From Helichrysum umbraculigerum (Eukaryota > Streptophyta > Magnoliopsida > Asterales > Asteraceae): a stretch of 64,000 nt of DNA. Under the pieces are notes generated by a model that saw nothing but the letters and a program-made list of their open reading frames with translations, made no database searches and was not told the DNA's origin. The stretch lies in NCBI GenBank assembly GCA_949592205.1, contig CATIUR010000005.1, positions 137,599,277 to 137,663,276 of the forward strand. Direction: 5' to 3'. Shown here piece by piece: positions 1 to 12,413 of the stretch (positions within the stretch are counted from its first letter, which is position 1; each line of letters begins with the position of its first letter). The position numbers and the translations under genes were made by a program.

Positions 1-1563
1 AGGTGAATGTTGGAACTTCATGACTAAGGAATTTAGAGGTAGCCAAATCATTACGATGCTAGAAGAAGTAAAGTTAGACTGTTTTTTATAGACACAACAA
101 CAAAAGTTTCATGTTTTTCTTTCACGCTTTTAAAAAGTGTGAACTTATTTATTATGTTGTTCACACTTATAAATGTGTATAAAATGCTCACATTTTTATG
201 TGTGAAAAAATTCAACTAATAACAATATTTTTCACAATGTTCACACTCACAAGCATAAAAAAATTCAAAATTTGTAACACTTAAATGCATATAAATCATT
301 TTGTAACACTCAATATCTTCACGCTTCTCAAGCTAGTAGAAATTGAGTGTTACAAAATGATTTTCACGTTTGTAAGTCTTGTAATTTTTTACGTTTTCAA
401 GTGTAAATTTTTTTTCTTATCAATTTTTCACACTTATCGTTGTGTATTATACACATTACTAAAAACAATTTGATTATATTTTTGACACTTTTCAAAGGCG
501 TGAACAACTAGTTTTATTGGCATGCTGTGAGCCATACTTTTATAGTAGTCTTCTATCTTGAGAGAGAGCATCTTTGACTTCTTCTTTTTTGGCATGTCTG
601 GTAGATATGGTGCGTTTGTGTATTTGCACTTATAATGCTTGTAGTTTCAGCATCATTTGACTGGTATATTTACATGTATTTGTAGAGACCACTTCTTGCA
701 ACATTGCATACAATGGTATACCTCAAATTGAAGGCATAGGTGATAAAAGTAACATGTAATGACTACATTGGCTTTTGCATTACAATATCATAAAGGACTA
801 CATTGGCCTTTACACCAAAAGTTCACAATTCATAACTAGACCGATACTACTTTTAGCCCAAATAATCAATAAACCTAGCCTTAATACTACAAATGCATAC
901 AACATCAAGAAACCAACAATGGTCAACAAAATACGTTTAACCTTCTTGAACTTCTACTTCCATTCTCACCTTATCACGCTTAAATTGACTCATTTTACTA
1001 GAAACCCTACAATATGGAAGAGGCGGGTCAACCCACATGAAGTAATTTGCACCATGACCCATGAGAGGCAATCGCGTTGAACATGATTCCAAACCTATTA
1101 ACCTAACTAGTAGAGTACCCGTCAATGCAGTGATACCTAATATATAAAACGAAATTATTTTATGACGGGGATAACAGTATAAACATGTCAAATCGAGAGT
1201 CCATGTGTACATACATTTGTATAGATTTATTTGAGACTACAGTCATTCGTCTCTGTTAAAAAATATTGTGAAATTAGGAACACGTCATTTGTTTGTATGC
1301 TTATAAGGAAAGTTAATGTTAGTATCGGGTTTGAAACTTACATTTGCATTTAACAAAAACAACATTAGTTTGTTGTTTTTGGTATCAATCCAAATATATT
1401 CGACTTATGTCACCATGATGTTGAACCACATAGCGACGAAAAGTGCTCAAAAGTGTTATGTGACATAAAAATTTGATTTATTTTGGTCTCACTTACAAAT
1501 AAATCGTTATGTTGTGTTTGATTTATAATTTTTATTAATGTGTACATCCATGTAATTCATTTG
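1..1563. other. Intergenic tract without a recognised gene
   Basis: No coding region was recognised. Positions 85-480 are AT-rich with several imperfect inverted copies of a TTCACACTTATAAATGTG-like motif. A 22-bp perfect inverted repeat lies at 293-314 and 341-362. The remainder (about 480-1560) is low-complexity intergenic DNA with only short chance ORFs. Confidence 0.6.
293..362. repeat. Short perfect inverted repeat (hairpin)
   Basis: Two 22-nt arms are exact reverse complements and are separated by 26 nt. A transcript would fold into one long stem. It may be the centre of a small decayed foldback element, because the flanks carry further imperfect inverted motifs. There is no evidence that it is a microRNA gene. 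Confidence 0.6.
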
Positions 1564-1568
1564 GCTTG

Positions 1569-2248
1569 TAATAGAGTACAACTAAATACTATTATTTTTA
1601 TTACATTACTAACTCTTAGAATAATTCACCATGTGAGTATATTATTATTATATTGTCGGGTATGTAGCATCCAACCAAAATATCCAACTTATATACAATT
1701 ATAAAATAATGAAGGGGATAAACTCTTGATCTGAGTTTTGAAGCCACCAACCAAAATGGGTCATCAAAGAACGTACTAAAGAACGTACTGCTTGATCCAA
1801 CAATAAGACCTACAAATAATTGCTATAAATAGAAGGCAATGAAAGTGAAGGAGGGGAGAGGAATTCACCTACATCTCTTTCTATTACACCATCTACAAAG
1901 ATCATATTCTTGTGTTAAAGAAATAACACCCATCTTTAAGAGACCATTTTGCAAAGGTCTAATACAAATGAGATTAGTGATCTCACAACTCTCTACAAGG
2001 TAGTTGCTCGGCTCTAATCCTAGAGACAGTGGCGTAAAACCGATTACACTCAAGCTAGTGTAATGTGAGTTACCAAATAGGGAATCGCCACCCGAGATAA
2101 CAAACCCATTTCAACCCATATTCGTCCTAACAATATCTCTACTTTCATGAGTGGTACGAGAATAAACACGTTTAGGTGTTCGGTAATCATGACCCGTAAC
2201 CCGGTGATCATGACCCGTAACCCGAGCATGTGAATTTACGTATCATCA
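1569..2248 (+). repeat. 5' LTR of the small element
   Basis: A 680-bp direct repeat matching 3990-4669. It ends ATCATCA immediately before the TGGCGCC primer site, which fixes its orientation. Confidence 0.85.
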
Positions 2249-2267
2249 TTTGGCGCCATCCGTGGGA
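2249..2267 (+). other. Primer-binding site of the small LTR element
   Basis: TGGCGCCATCCGTGGGA follows the 5' LTR after two T residues. A TGGCGCC start is usual for Tat/Athila lineages primed by a tRNA other than initiator Met. The exact tRNA was not determined. Confidence 0.7.
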
Positions 2268-3149
2268 CCCGAACATATTGTCTCGTAAGCTTGCCACACA
2301 CTCTAGTTTGGAATTCTCACTAACTTGCCGGTGACTTTCATCTTGAATCATCTGAATGAGGTGAGTTTATAACATCAGTGAATTAAACGTAATGCAGGTG
2401 AAGATCGATCAATACTCAAATCCCTCCTCTATTTTGGTTAAATCCTTATTAAAATAGTTCTCTCATGGCATCTATGCCCATAACTCCGTACTATATAACA
2501 TGATCCATTCAAAATAAATGATGAGGGTTAATGAAAAAAATGAATTTTTCTTGTTGATTCACTTCATAATAGCATGAATTAAATGCCCACACAAATTACA
2601 ATTTGTTATTTCCATTGAATGTCATGGATCTAACGTTTTCAAAGTAACTTATTTTCCTTGGTGTCATCATTATCAAAAAAGGACATAAAAAGTTCCATAC
2701 TAATGTCTATAAAAACCACTACATATTCTTGACAAATTAGTCCAAGATAAAACGTAGGGCATTTATTTATAGTGAGGGGATTAAACAAGTCGTTTATATT
2801 ATGATATAAACAAGTAAATGACCAATAACGGTTCTTGCAACTATGATCATTCAACCACACTAAAGTTTCGTTTCCCTGTTAGCTTCATATGGCTTACGTG
2901 TGATACTCAAAAGTTGATTATGAGAATTTTTGTAACTCATTTATATATGCCAGATAATTTATTTTCTTATGTGAATACCATGAATCAACAAATGAAGAAC
3001 AAGTTCTTGTATTCGAAGTCTTGTATTTTTTACAGGATTAGTACGATATGCTATAATGCAGCTGGATTTATCTACAATAGATACAAAGAGAATTCCACCA
3101 CTTTCAAGACGTGGTAGTTCAACATCCTAAGCGGAAATTCCACTTAAAA

Positions 3150-3480
3150 GACATCTCGCATAAGTGGTAAAACCACTCCAAAGTCGTGAAACCATCACGC
3201 AAACAGCAAGTCTGCTCAAAATACGCGAAACATCATCGCGCAAAGCGGCATGACCGCTTTCCCGCCATTAAAAGGGATGAGAAGCTATATCAAAAGACGT
3301 GATATTTCATCATGCAAAATAGCAAATCAGCTCAAAAGACACGAAACATCATCGCGCAAAATAGCTCGACAAATCCAAAGACGTGAAATTGTATCACGCA
3401 AAGCAGCAAGTCTGCTCAAAAGACGAGAAATATCATCGCGCAAAGCGGCACGACCGCTCTCCCGCCATTAAAAGGGACAG
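3150..3480 (+). repeat. Degenerate ~42-45-bp repeats of paired mini-hairpins
   Basis: About six to seven imperfect units lie in the internal region just before the 3' LTR. Each tends to hold one stem of the form CGTGAAACCATCACG or CGCGAAACATCATCGCG and a second such as AGTGGTAAAACCACT, AAGCGGCATGACCGCTT or AGCAAGTCTGCT. Both sides of several stems change together, so pairing is kept. The 73-codon open frame across this array (3250-3471) is a translation of the repeats and is not called a gene. Confidence 0.65.
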
Positions 3481-3989
3481 AAAGCTATAGCAAAATTTCA
3501 AACAACCCATCATTGTGGGAGCAGGAAAGCTAATACATAGCTAAGCAACATGAGCGCTCTATAAATAAACCTAAAATTGTCGTGCAAAAGTGACGTGATC
3601 AATCGCTCTAAATACATGAAATTCTATCACGCAAAAGAGCATGTTCAGGTTACGATCGATATCATCCCGCTACTAAAGGGAATATAAGCTGTATACCCAA
3701 AGCTTAAATTCAAATAGACAACAAGTTCTTAATATATATCTCAAACATTAAAGATACATCTTTAACGAGCAAAATGTTAATCTGGCAACTTATAAAAAGT
3801 GCCACAAACAGCCTCGTGTACCAAGCTATTCGTTACATAAATCTATAAAACTCATAGAAGGTTGTAAACTGCTAATGGCATCATTATATATCATGAAATC
3901 ATTCAACAAAAGTTCAATATATATTATCAAATTAAACATGAGACTATACATGCAACATATTACACTAAGCATGCATAGTCTGGGGGACT

Positions 3990-4669
3990 TAATAGAGTAC
4001 AACTAAATACTATTATTTTTATTACATTACTAACTCTTAGAATAATTCACCATGTGAGTATATTATTATTATATTATCGGGTATGTAGCATCCAACCAAA
4101 ATATCCAACTTATATACAATTATAAAATAATGAAGGGGATAAACTCTTGATCTGAGTTTTGAAGCCACCAACCAAAATGGGTCATCAAAGAACGTACTAA
4201 AGAACGTACTGCTTGATCCAACAATAAGACTTACAAATAATTACTATAAATAGAAGGCAATGAAAGTGAAGGAGGGGAGAGGAATTCACCTGCATCTCTT
4301 TCTATTACACCATCTACAAAGATCGTATTCTTGTGTTAAAGAAATAACACCCATCTTTAAGAGACCATTTTGCAAAGGTCTAATACAAATGAGATTAGTG
4401 ATCTCACAACTCTCTACAAGGTAGTTGCTCGGCTCTAATCCTAGAGACAGTGACATAAAACCGATTACACTCAAGCTAGTGTAATGCAAGTTACCAAATA
4501 GGGAATCGCCACCCGAGATAACAAACCCATTTCAACCCATATTCGTCCTAACAATATCTCTACTTTCATGAGTGGTACGAGAATAAACACGTTTAGGTGT
4601 TCGGTAATCATGACCCGTAACTCGGTGATCATGACCCGTAACCCGAGCATGTGAATTTACGTATCATCA
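3990..4669 (+). repeat. 3' LTR of the small element
   Basis: A 680-bp direct repeat of 1569-2248, preceded by a purine-rich tract at about 3977-3989 and followed by the target duplication GCTTG. Confidence 0.85.
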
Positions 4670-4674
4670 GCTTG

Positions 4675-5205
4675 CAATCTAAACAAATTTTAAAATTAAA
4701 GTCAACCTTGCACATATGGAAATGAGTTGTTGCAAATAAACTATTTTTGAGGATTTAGAGGGGTAATTTAAGCGTATTAATTTTTTTTAAAAGTGTAAGG
4801 CTCAACACTCAATACACTTTAATTATAGATTATAAATCTATCGTTCATATTGGAGGGAAATGGAAGAGAAGTAAGAACAAATCTAATTTAGCCCTTATTT
4901 GGTAAATTTTTTTTATATATTGCCTTGTATATTTAATTCAACTTTAATATGTCGTGTAAGATAAAAATTAATACATGCGTGCTGCCTAAAAAGTTGGCAT
5001 TTTGATCGCACACCCCCTAATATAAAAATTCAAAGTTATAATTCTTATCTTACCATTAATTTGCCAAATTACTATATTATCTATATCTATACTACTTTAT
5101 AATACATTTAACAATTTCTCTCCTCATCTTTTTTTAAGACTAAGTAAAATAAATCTCCGCCATTGAATCCTTCATATTTAATCTCATCCCTTCATTTGAT
5201 TTTAA

Positions 5206-5208
<3 letters not shown>
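4675..5208. other. Intergenic AT-rich tract
   Basis: No gene, RNA or bounded element was recognised between the small LTR element and the (TA)n tract. Confidence 0.5.

Positions 5209-5259
<51 letters not shown>
5209..5259. repeat. (TA)n microsatellite, left flank
   Basis: About 51 bp of uninterrupted TA repeats ending at the first base of the inverted-repeat element that starts at 5260. Confidence 0.9.
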
Positions 5260-5262
<3 letters not shown>

Positions 5263-6813
5263 GAATATTCAAATGAGAACCAACCCAATATTGAGAACCA
5301 AAGGAACCATATTAAATCTTTTAATTTAAAAGGGCAAATGAGTAAATTGCTACATTATCAACTTCCTTTGACTTTGTTCAATATTTATTTCTCGAGTAAA
5401 TTCCATAAATGATCCCTGTGGTTTACATTGATTTACGAAATCAGTCCTTATACTATTTTTTCAATGTTTTCGGTCCAATAACTTTGGATTTTCTAGCAAA
5501 TGGTCCCTTAACTTTGAATTTTTGCTCGCAAATGGTCCCTCCATCTAACTTTGGATTTGCTCACAAATGGTCCCTTAAGGGACCATTTGCGAGCAAAACC
5601 AAAGTTATTGGACCAAAAACGTTGAAAAAAGAGTACAATGACTGTTTTCGTAAATCAATGTAAACCACGGGGACCATTTATGAAATTTACTCTAATTTCT
5701 CCGATCAATTGTCTCTCTCTTTCCCGATTCTATTTCCTCCGCTTGACTTTTTCTTGTTTTGCAAACTAAAACACCCAGATCTTTGGAAACATTTCTTTTC
5801 ATATATCCTTAATAATCAAACTGCTCCAACAATTAAAAAAACAAAATGCTTCATGTGCACATTACTCCGTTTTAAGAAAAAATTCGAAGATAATAAGATG
5901 TCAACATATATGTTAGTGTAGGTCTCATGTTAATTATTTTCACATATTTTTTAATAAGTCATTTAAGAAAAGAAACTAGTTACTATAGTAAGATAATATA
6001 GGTGTTCACATATGAACATAATGTATCTTGATCCGATTCATTATCTACTGGTATACATATTATGCAGATGGTTTTCTTATATGCTTTTACTCGGCGTGCA
6101 CATGTGAACGTGCTATTTTTCCCGAGATCTAATAAGTTTCTCCCATTGTGCACACGTGAACATAATGTATACATTGCTGATTATGTGTAGTCGTTTGTTC
6201 GTTTTCTTTTTCGTGTGCACATGTGAACAAAACGATTTCAGTCATCAACGTCATCATCTCCACATCACATTGGATCTAGTGTTCATCTTCATCACCATCA
6301 TCGAAGTGGACCTCATCAACATCATCGATCTCGTTTCTGATTCAAATCTCCATCATCCTTTGAAACTTAACCTTTCTAACCGTCACTATCCATCAATGTG
6401 CTAGCGTTTCAAGAAAAAAATCACCTTCGTCATCGGGCCTTCGTAATCTTCATATCACGGTTATTGTTGGTGTTTGAGAATCATGGGGGCAAAACTTGTA
6501 ACCTTTGTCATATTTGAGTTAGGGTTCATAATGGTGGTGGAGGAGTGGTAGATCTCAAAAGATGGATGGAAATCTGGAACGTGAAGAGACGGAGAGAAAA
6601 TTGTGGAGAGGGGTTACTTGGGATTTTATTAGATATTAATTATAATTAAATGTCATTTACGTTACTACCCTTACAGTTTTAAACAAAACAACACAGAGAT
6701 CATATTAATTACAATTGTGCCATGTTCATTTTCTACCATCGATTATTTTGATCAATGGCCTAAAACTAGTTCTTTTAGTTCTCAATAGTGGGTTGGTTCT
6801 CATTTGAACCTCC

Positions 6814-6816
<3 letters not shown>
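5260..6816. mobile_element. TIR element inserted in a (TA)n microsatellite (Micron-like)
   Basis: The left end and the reverse complement of the right end share about 45 bp, including TTCAAATGAGAACCAACCCA and then TATTGAGAAC. Both ends abut long (TA)n tracts (5209-5259 and 6817-6862). This is the arrangement described for the rice Micron family, which targets TA microsatellites. No transposase was found. The interior has a nested foldback element (5394-5692) and about 1 kb of unrelated sequence at 5700-6750 that could be captured host DNA. The superfamily is inferred from end structure only. Confidence 0.7.
5394..5692. mobile_element. Foldback MITE nested in the TA-flanked element
   Basis: The element is nearly all inverted repeat. 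It starts GAGTAAATTCCATAAATG and its reverse complement starts GAGTAAATTTCATAAATG, with arms of more than 120 bp meeting near 5575. Flanks TTATTTCTC and TAATTTCTC (one mismatch) resemble a 9-bp duplication, which suggests a Mutator-like mover. Its short ORFs are not genes. Confidence 0.75.

Positions 6817-6862
<46 letters not shown>
6817..6862. repeat. (TA)n microsatellite, right flank
   Basis: About 46 bp of TA repeats directly following the TIR element, mirroring the tract at 5209-5259. Confidence 0.9.
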
Positions 6863-6863
<1 letters not shown>

Positions 6864-7169
6864 CACACAAAACAAAAAAACTTTTAACTAAAAACCAAAA
6901 AATTCATGTAAGAATATCAAAATCATAAATGTTATTGGCCACCGCCGCGATGTACGGGTACAAGGCTAGTTTTAATGGATATAGTCAAACATAATCAAAA
7001 ATGATATAATGTTCGAATTCCAACAACCTTACTTAACCCTTCGGATGATCTTGTATTTTCCCAACGACAACAATAAAATAATAAATAATAAAGGTAACGA
7101 AAAATAAAATTTTGTGTACATTTTATAGAGTGTAAAAGTTTAGGGACTGTATTTACCAATTTCTCATAC
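6863..7169. other. Intergenic tract upstream of RPL5
   Basis: AT-rich sequence with no recognised gene or bounded element. Confidence 0.45.
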
Positions 7170-7172
7170 TTA

Positions 7173-7472
7173 GAGCATAAGGAGTGGACAATGTTCTGGC
7201 AAAATTCTCCATCCAGAACATTGTAACACAGTGTTCTGTTACTCAGTCTCATTGTTCTCGACAAAATTCTCGTCAGTGTTCTTCACTCAACGTTCAAAAT
7301 GAGATGTTGAATTATTCGGTGTTCTCAGCTTTATTCCTTTTGCCCTACACAAAGAATTAATATAAAAACAAAAATAAGCTTTAAGAACACTGTCCAGAAC
7401 ACTATTACCACTCCACAAAATCTTCGGCACAAAATTCTCGTTCAGAAACACCGTCACCACCTCAGACTGCTC
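7173..7472. mobile_element. Tourist/Harbinger-like MITE in the RPL5 upstream region
   Basis: The 300-bp element has ends GAGCATAAGGAGTGG and, on the other strand, GAGCAGTCTGAGGTGG. It is flanked by TTA (7170-7172 and 7473-7475), the duplication typical of PIF/Harbinger elements. It lies about 130 bp upstream of the RPL5 start codon, inside the likely promoter. It has no coding capacity. Confidence 0.75.
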
Positions 7473-7604
7473 TTACAAAGCTAAAATACAAAAATACGAA
7501 GTTCAATCTCAGCCGTCGATCTTAATTGTAAATTTTACCCCCTAAGGTTTTAGTTTCTGGTGTTGCTCACTCATTCCCTTCCGCCACCTCGCCGGAATTC
7601 AGCC

Positions 7605-10097
7605 ATGGTAGTTACTTTTCATTTTCATCATTATATTAATTTCTGATATATTGATTTTAGTTTGCATGACAGCCTTGTTAATTATTGTTTTTTTCTTGAA
7701 GGCTTTTGTCAAAGCACAAAAGTCAAGATCTTACTTCAAGAGATTTCAAGTCAAATTCAAGAGAAGAAGAGGTATATATATATATATCTCTATATCTATC
7801 TGTATCTATATATGTACCTGTATCTGTATTCGTATGTATATGCATATTTAGTTGTTGTCTGCTATTTTATAACTGCATTGTATGTATTTTACAATTATGT
7901 TTATTTTATATTATTTTATTGTGTATGATGATATTTGTTACTGTAATGTAATGTATTTTTATTTTATGATTACGTATGTATAATAATGCAGCGGGTAAGA
8001 CCGATTATCGTGCAAGGATTCGGTTGATTAATCAGGATAAAAATAAGTATAACACTCCTAAGTATCGATATGTTGTGCGGTTTACGAACAAGGATATTAT
8101 TGCACAAATTGTATCTGCTAGCATTGCTGGTGATATGATTCTTGCATCTGCTTATGCTCATGAGTTGCCTCATTATGGACTTACAGTTGGAGTTACAAAC
8201 TATGCTGCAGGTATTGAATGTTGATGCTTTTATCATTTGTAGTTGTGTTTAATGTGAAGAAAATTGATTGACTTTTTGTTTTGATTTTGACTTTGGATTT
8301 AGCTTATTGTACTGGACTTTTGCTGGCTCGTCGAGTTTTGAAAAAGCTTGAGATGGACGAGGAGTATCAGGGAAATGTTGAGGTATGTTGTATGCATCAA
8401 TGTTGTCTTTAGTTTTGAGCTTTTTTTATAGTTTAGGGTATAATTAAATCAATTGTGTTTGTAGGCCACTGGTGAAGATTTCTCGGTCGAACCTGCAGAG
8501 AGCAGGCGGCCTTTTCGTGCACTTTTAGATGTTGGTCTTCTCCGCACTACGACTGGCAATCGTGTTTTTGGTGCCCTCAAGGTACATTGTCGTCCATCCT
8601 TGAATGCTCTTTTTATTTTTTAACCGAATATGTGAACCAGAGCTCTCTCTTTTTTTCAACTTTTTCTAGTAGTAAAATAGCATTTGACATGAGGTGCCAA
8701 GTTTGATTCATTTCTTTATAAATGGAATATAATTAGTTTCTGATGGGATGAACATGTAAAGTTTAAAAAATCTAGTTGAAAGTGCCTCGTGGTGTATTTG
8801 AATGTTTATAGCCTCCTTACAAACCATTAGTTTTCCAAAACCTTAGATGGATATATAGTATAATAGTCATTCAATATCTTATAATACATACTAGAAAAAG
8901 AAACAAAAGTGTCAGTGGGTCAACCCAAAGTGACCTGTATTTACATCGTATGAAAATTACCAGGTTTGACTTTTAAACGTATTTACACCTTTTACCAAAC
9001 CTGTCCGACGTTTAAGTCTTACATAGTTATACGTTCTGAATGTTGCAGGGAGCCCTTGATGGTGGAATTGACATCCCTCATAGTGAAAAGAGATTTGCTG
9101 GATATAGCAAGGATAGTAAGCAACTTGATGCTGAGGTTCATCGCAAATACATATATGGGGGACACGTTGCTGCCTACATGAGGGTATTTTTCTTGTTCAC
9201 TACAATAATATATATCATAAAATTCACATGACTAGTTATCGAATTAAGTAAATTAGTCTATGGCCTCTCTATTAAAACTATTTAGTTTCTTCAATGCATC
9301 CAGACTTTAATGGAAGATGAACCAGAGAAGTATCAGTCGCACTTTTCAGCTTACATAAAGGCTGGTGTTGAACCAGACAACATTGAAGAGCTTTACAAAA
9401 AGGTGCATGCAGCTATTCGTGCTGATCCTACCCCTAAGAAATCCGATAAGCAGCCTCCCAAGGAGCACAAGAGGTAGCCATTTTATTCTTATTTGGATCC
9501 CTTCTGCACAAAAGAACACAATTTAGAAGTGGCAATCTTGACATTTATTGAATGGGTCGATTCGGGTTATGTTTAATTTTTACAAGTTATGTGCTTTAAA
9601 AAGAAATAACTTCATAAGTAAACAGGTCATATGGTTTGAATTGGATGAAAGTCTTCAAATTGTTTTTACCTCTTCAAATTGTCTCTTACAATAAACAAAG
9701 CTTCTCAAACCATTTTTTTAAAAATAAATTATATCATGAAAATTATGTAGCTTAGTGTATCCTTGCATTAATTGTTTTTGAATGAGTTTAATAGTTTTAG
9801 AGGGAGTTTCGGGTCAACCCTCCCCTACTGGTACCAAAAGTTGTTTTTTTGGACTTAAGGGTCCAACCCATTAATTAACCTTTAGAACTTGATGCGAAGT
9901 TAAAGTGGTTTAACTGCATAACTGATCAGTGACAACATTGTGATTATCCTCTTATTGGCTGTTCTGTTTATTGTGTTAGATATAACCTTAAAAAGCTGAC
10001 TTATGATGAGAGGAAGCAAAAGCTTATCGAGAGGTTGAATGCTTTGAATGCTGCTGCTGGAGGTAATGACGAGGACAAAGATGAAGATGACGAGTGA
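7605..10097 (+). CDS. RPL5: 60S ribosomal protein L5 (uL18)
   Basis: RPL5 binds 5S rRNA and, with RPL11, forms the 5S RNP that is built into the central protuberance of the large ribosomal subunit. Eight coding exons were read: 7605-7607, 7702-7771, 7992-8210, 8303-8382, 8465-8581, 9049-9183, 9304-9473 and 9980-10097. All introns are GT-AG and the phases agree, giving 303 residues, close to the ~301 usual in plants. Family stretches include GKTDYRARIRLINQDKNKYN, ASAYAHELPHYGLTVG, TGEDFSVEP, RPFRALLDVGL, KRFAGYSKDSKQLDAE and YIYGGHVAAYM. The C-terminus is acidic (EDKDEDDE). The first coding exon is only the ATG, which makes the start easy for gene finders to miss. The gene converges with GPN3, with about 780 bp between the stop codons. 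The identification is secure; expression cannot be judged. Confidence 0.97.
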
Positions 10098-10876
10098 AGA
10101 TCAAGTGATGATGATTTTTTGCATATTGGATTATTTAGAAAGAAGAGAACTAAGAGCTTGGCAACTTGAGTTTTGTTGGTTTTGCTGATTCGGAATATTA
10201 TAGTTGAATGTTTAAAATCATTTTAATATTGCAAGTATATTGCTTCAAGATATGCTTTATCCTTTTGGTTGATGTTGAAGCTCTTAATTTATATCCTCAA
10301 GTCTCACTTGGTGTAACACATTTCTTTTTTGATAACTGGTTTTCTCTGGATGCAAGATGGCAAATATGTGGGTTGGGAAGCATTTTACATCAATTAGAAA
10401 TGGTGGAGATCAATACTATTATCATCATCAAGACATCAACACTTAATTAGTGAAAAACAGAGGAATTATAATGACAAATTCCAGGCAGGAATTATAATGA
10501 CAAATTCCAGTAAAAGTGAATTGAATGGATAGAAATCAGTCACTCATAATGTATATAAAATGCTTGATCGGTTTATTAACAAATTAGATAAGGAATGTAA
10601 TTAAGTAATTTCAAATCATACGCTTAAACAGGTTACAAAAAGTAAAACTACCGGGCAACAAAATGTGTGGATCAACTTGTTTTGACGGATGCTAACACAT
10701 TTACTCATTTTGACTTGTCTGACCCACCAATATTATCACCTTAAACCTTAATGAACATAAATGGGTCATTAGTCATCATTACAATATATAGTAATTGTTC
10801 ACAATAACATCAGCGATTCCACAATAATTCAGATAGTCAATAATGATGTATCATTTTTCATCTTGATAATCACATT
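10098..10876. other. Convergent 3' intergenic region between RPL5 and GPN3
   Basis: It holds the 3' UTRs of both genes. The 80-codon ORF at 10208-10450 lies in the likely RPL5 3' UTR and is not supported as a gene. The 10680-10740 stretch resembles dispersed intergenic repeat sequence but was not bounded. Confidence 0.5.
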
Positions 10877-12373
10877 CTAATCTTGATCTTCATCTGGGTC
10901 AAAATCCCTAATTTTCACATCAGCATCTTCTCCAAATTGAATACAGCTGTCGATTTGTGAAAGAACGTATTGTATGCTGTAAAGGAGACAAGAACCAGAT
11001 ATTACACATCAATTCTCATTCTCCATATCATAATTCACAAAATAGCAACACAAGAATAAAATGTATAAACATGCTTATCGCATCACATGTGTATATGTGG
11101 CATCCGTTGGAAAACCAACAGCAGGATGGGTTTGCGGTTTGCAAGGGGTCAAAACAGGTTAGGGACAGATGACAAATGACAAAAGATCACAACATTTTGT
11201 AATGACACCAACACTTTATTTGCCAACTTTCACGAATTCATATATACAAGTTCTAAATTAGATACACTTATAATAACTACTACTGTATTAAACTAATGAG
11301 CCAAGAACTTTTTAGCATAGCTTATACATATTACGAGAAGTTTTAAATATCCAAAGTACTTTTTTAAGGCAATGATTTATACTTTTTACTTCTAAAAATT
11401 TGATATAACTAAATTTGCTCAAGTTGATTCAGAACACTTGGTACAAGAAGAACAACCATGGAACAAAATGAAAACTTCTTCCAAATTAGAATCAATAAAC
11501 GTATAGAGAAATGGTAAAATCTAGTCCAAAGCGCACATGCAATAACGAGATGTAAAGGTTATGAAAATTTTACCTGCTCTCCTTCCTTAGATCAAGTGGC
11601 ACAAAACTCACCATGCTATATTGGTCCACCTGGTAGACCATAAAAGTTAGTGGTTGTGATTAACTTTTTTTTTTTTTAAATAGCATTGTTATACAAAAAA
11701 AGAAATTTAGCTATTAGTCACACTTCAGATTTAAAACTCACCAATTCAATTAAGGCCTTGTTGAGCTTTTGAAATTGAGGAGCCATGCGCTGATTCAGTT
11801 CTGCCAGCAGAGTCTGAGGCTCTGGGTTCAAGTAACTAATGGAAATACATGAAATGTTAATGGAGAATAAAAAGATAATTTTAAATTTACAAATGAAATA
11901 TGTAAAAAGGAAGTAATTGTAGCAACTAACTCTTCAATGTCTCTTTTTCTAGTTACGAGATCCATTTTGGAGAGGATGTTAACGTGAGGTAGTTCTAGTT
12001 GAACCATTGCAGAGAGAGAAGCCATACAACCACTAATAAACTTGGTGACATCCGTGATGAACTGAAATAGATAAAAGAAATCACCAAACCACATAAAGCA
12101 AGCACCGAATTGAACACATACGTAGCAAAATGGGCGAGGCGGATTGGTTAGTGGGTCAAATGGGTTCGAGTCAAAATACGCTATCTTTGCCATGAATCAA
12201 ATTTTCCAGAAATAGTGTTTCATATGTGATTACAAAAAATGTATTTACTTCAATAAAAATCTAAACTTGTACCAATATGAATTTTGAGGTTTTATGCAGT
12301 AAAAATACACTTAATGTGAATTTTGCCCGAATCGACTCATGTGAAAGTAAACGGATTGAGATTGCAACATGTA

Positions 12374-12413
<40 letters not shown>

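Larger units (their letters stand above)
1569..4669 (+). mobile_element. Non-autonomous LTR retrotransposon with TGGCGCC primer site
   Basis: Two 680-bp direct repeats (1569-2248 and 3990-4669) flank 1741 bp of non-coding internal DNA. The whole is bracketed by a 5-bp duplication GCTTG (1564-1568 and 4670-4674). Directly after the left LTR is TTTGGCGCCATCCGTGGGA, the type of primer site found in Tat/Athila-type Ty3/gypsy elements. A purine-rich stretch ending GTCTGGGGGACT precedes the right LTR. No gag, protease, RT or integrase is visible, so any movement must have used proteins supplied in trans. About ten differences were seen between the LTRs, mostly transitions, so the insertion is moderately young. 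LTRs starting TA rather than TG are atypical, but the target duplication supports these boundaries. Confidence 0.85.

Noticed and set aside
3250..3471. 73-codon Arg/Lys-rich ORF
   Set aside because: It is a translation of the degenerate hairpin repeats. The periodic protein reflects DNA repeats, and nothing else supports a gene.
7651..7951. Three overlapping plus-strand ORFs at RPL5
   Set aside because: They run from RPL5 exon 2 into its intron and a TA-rich stretch; the spliced gene explains the coding part.
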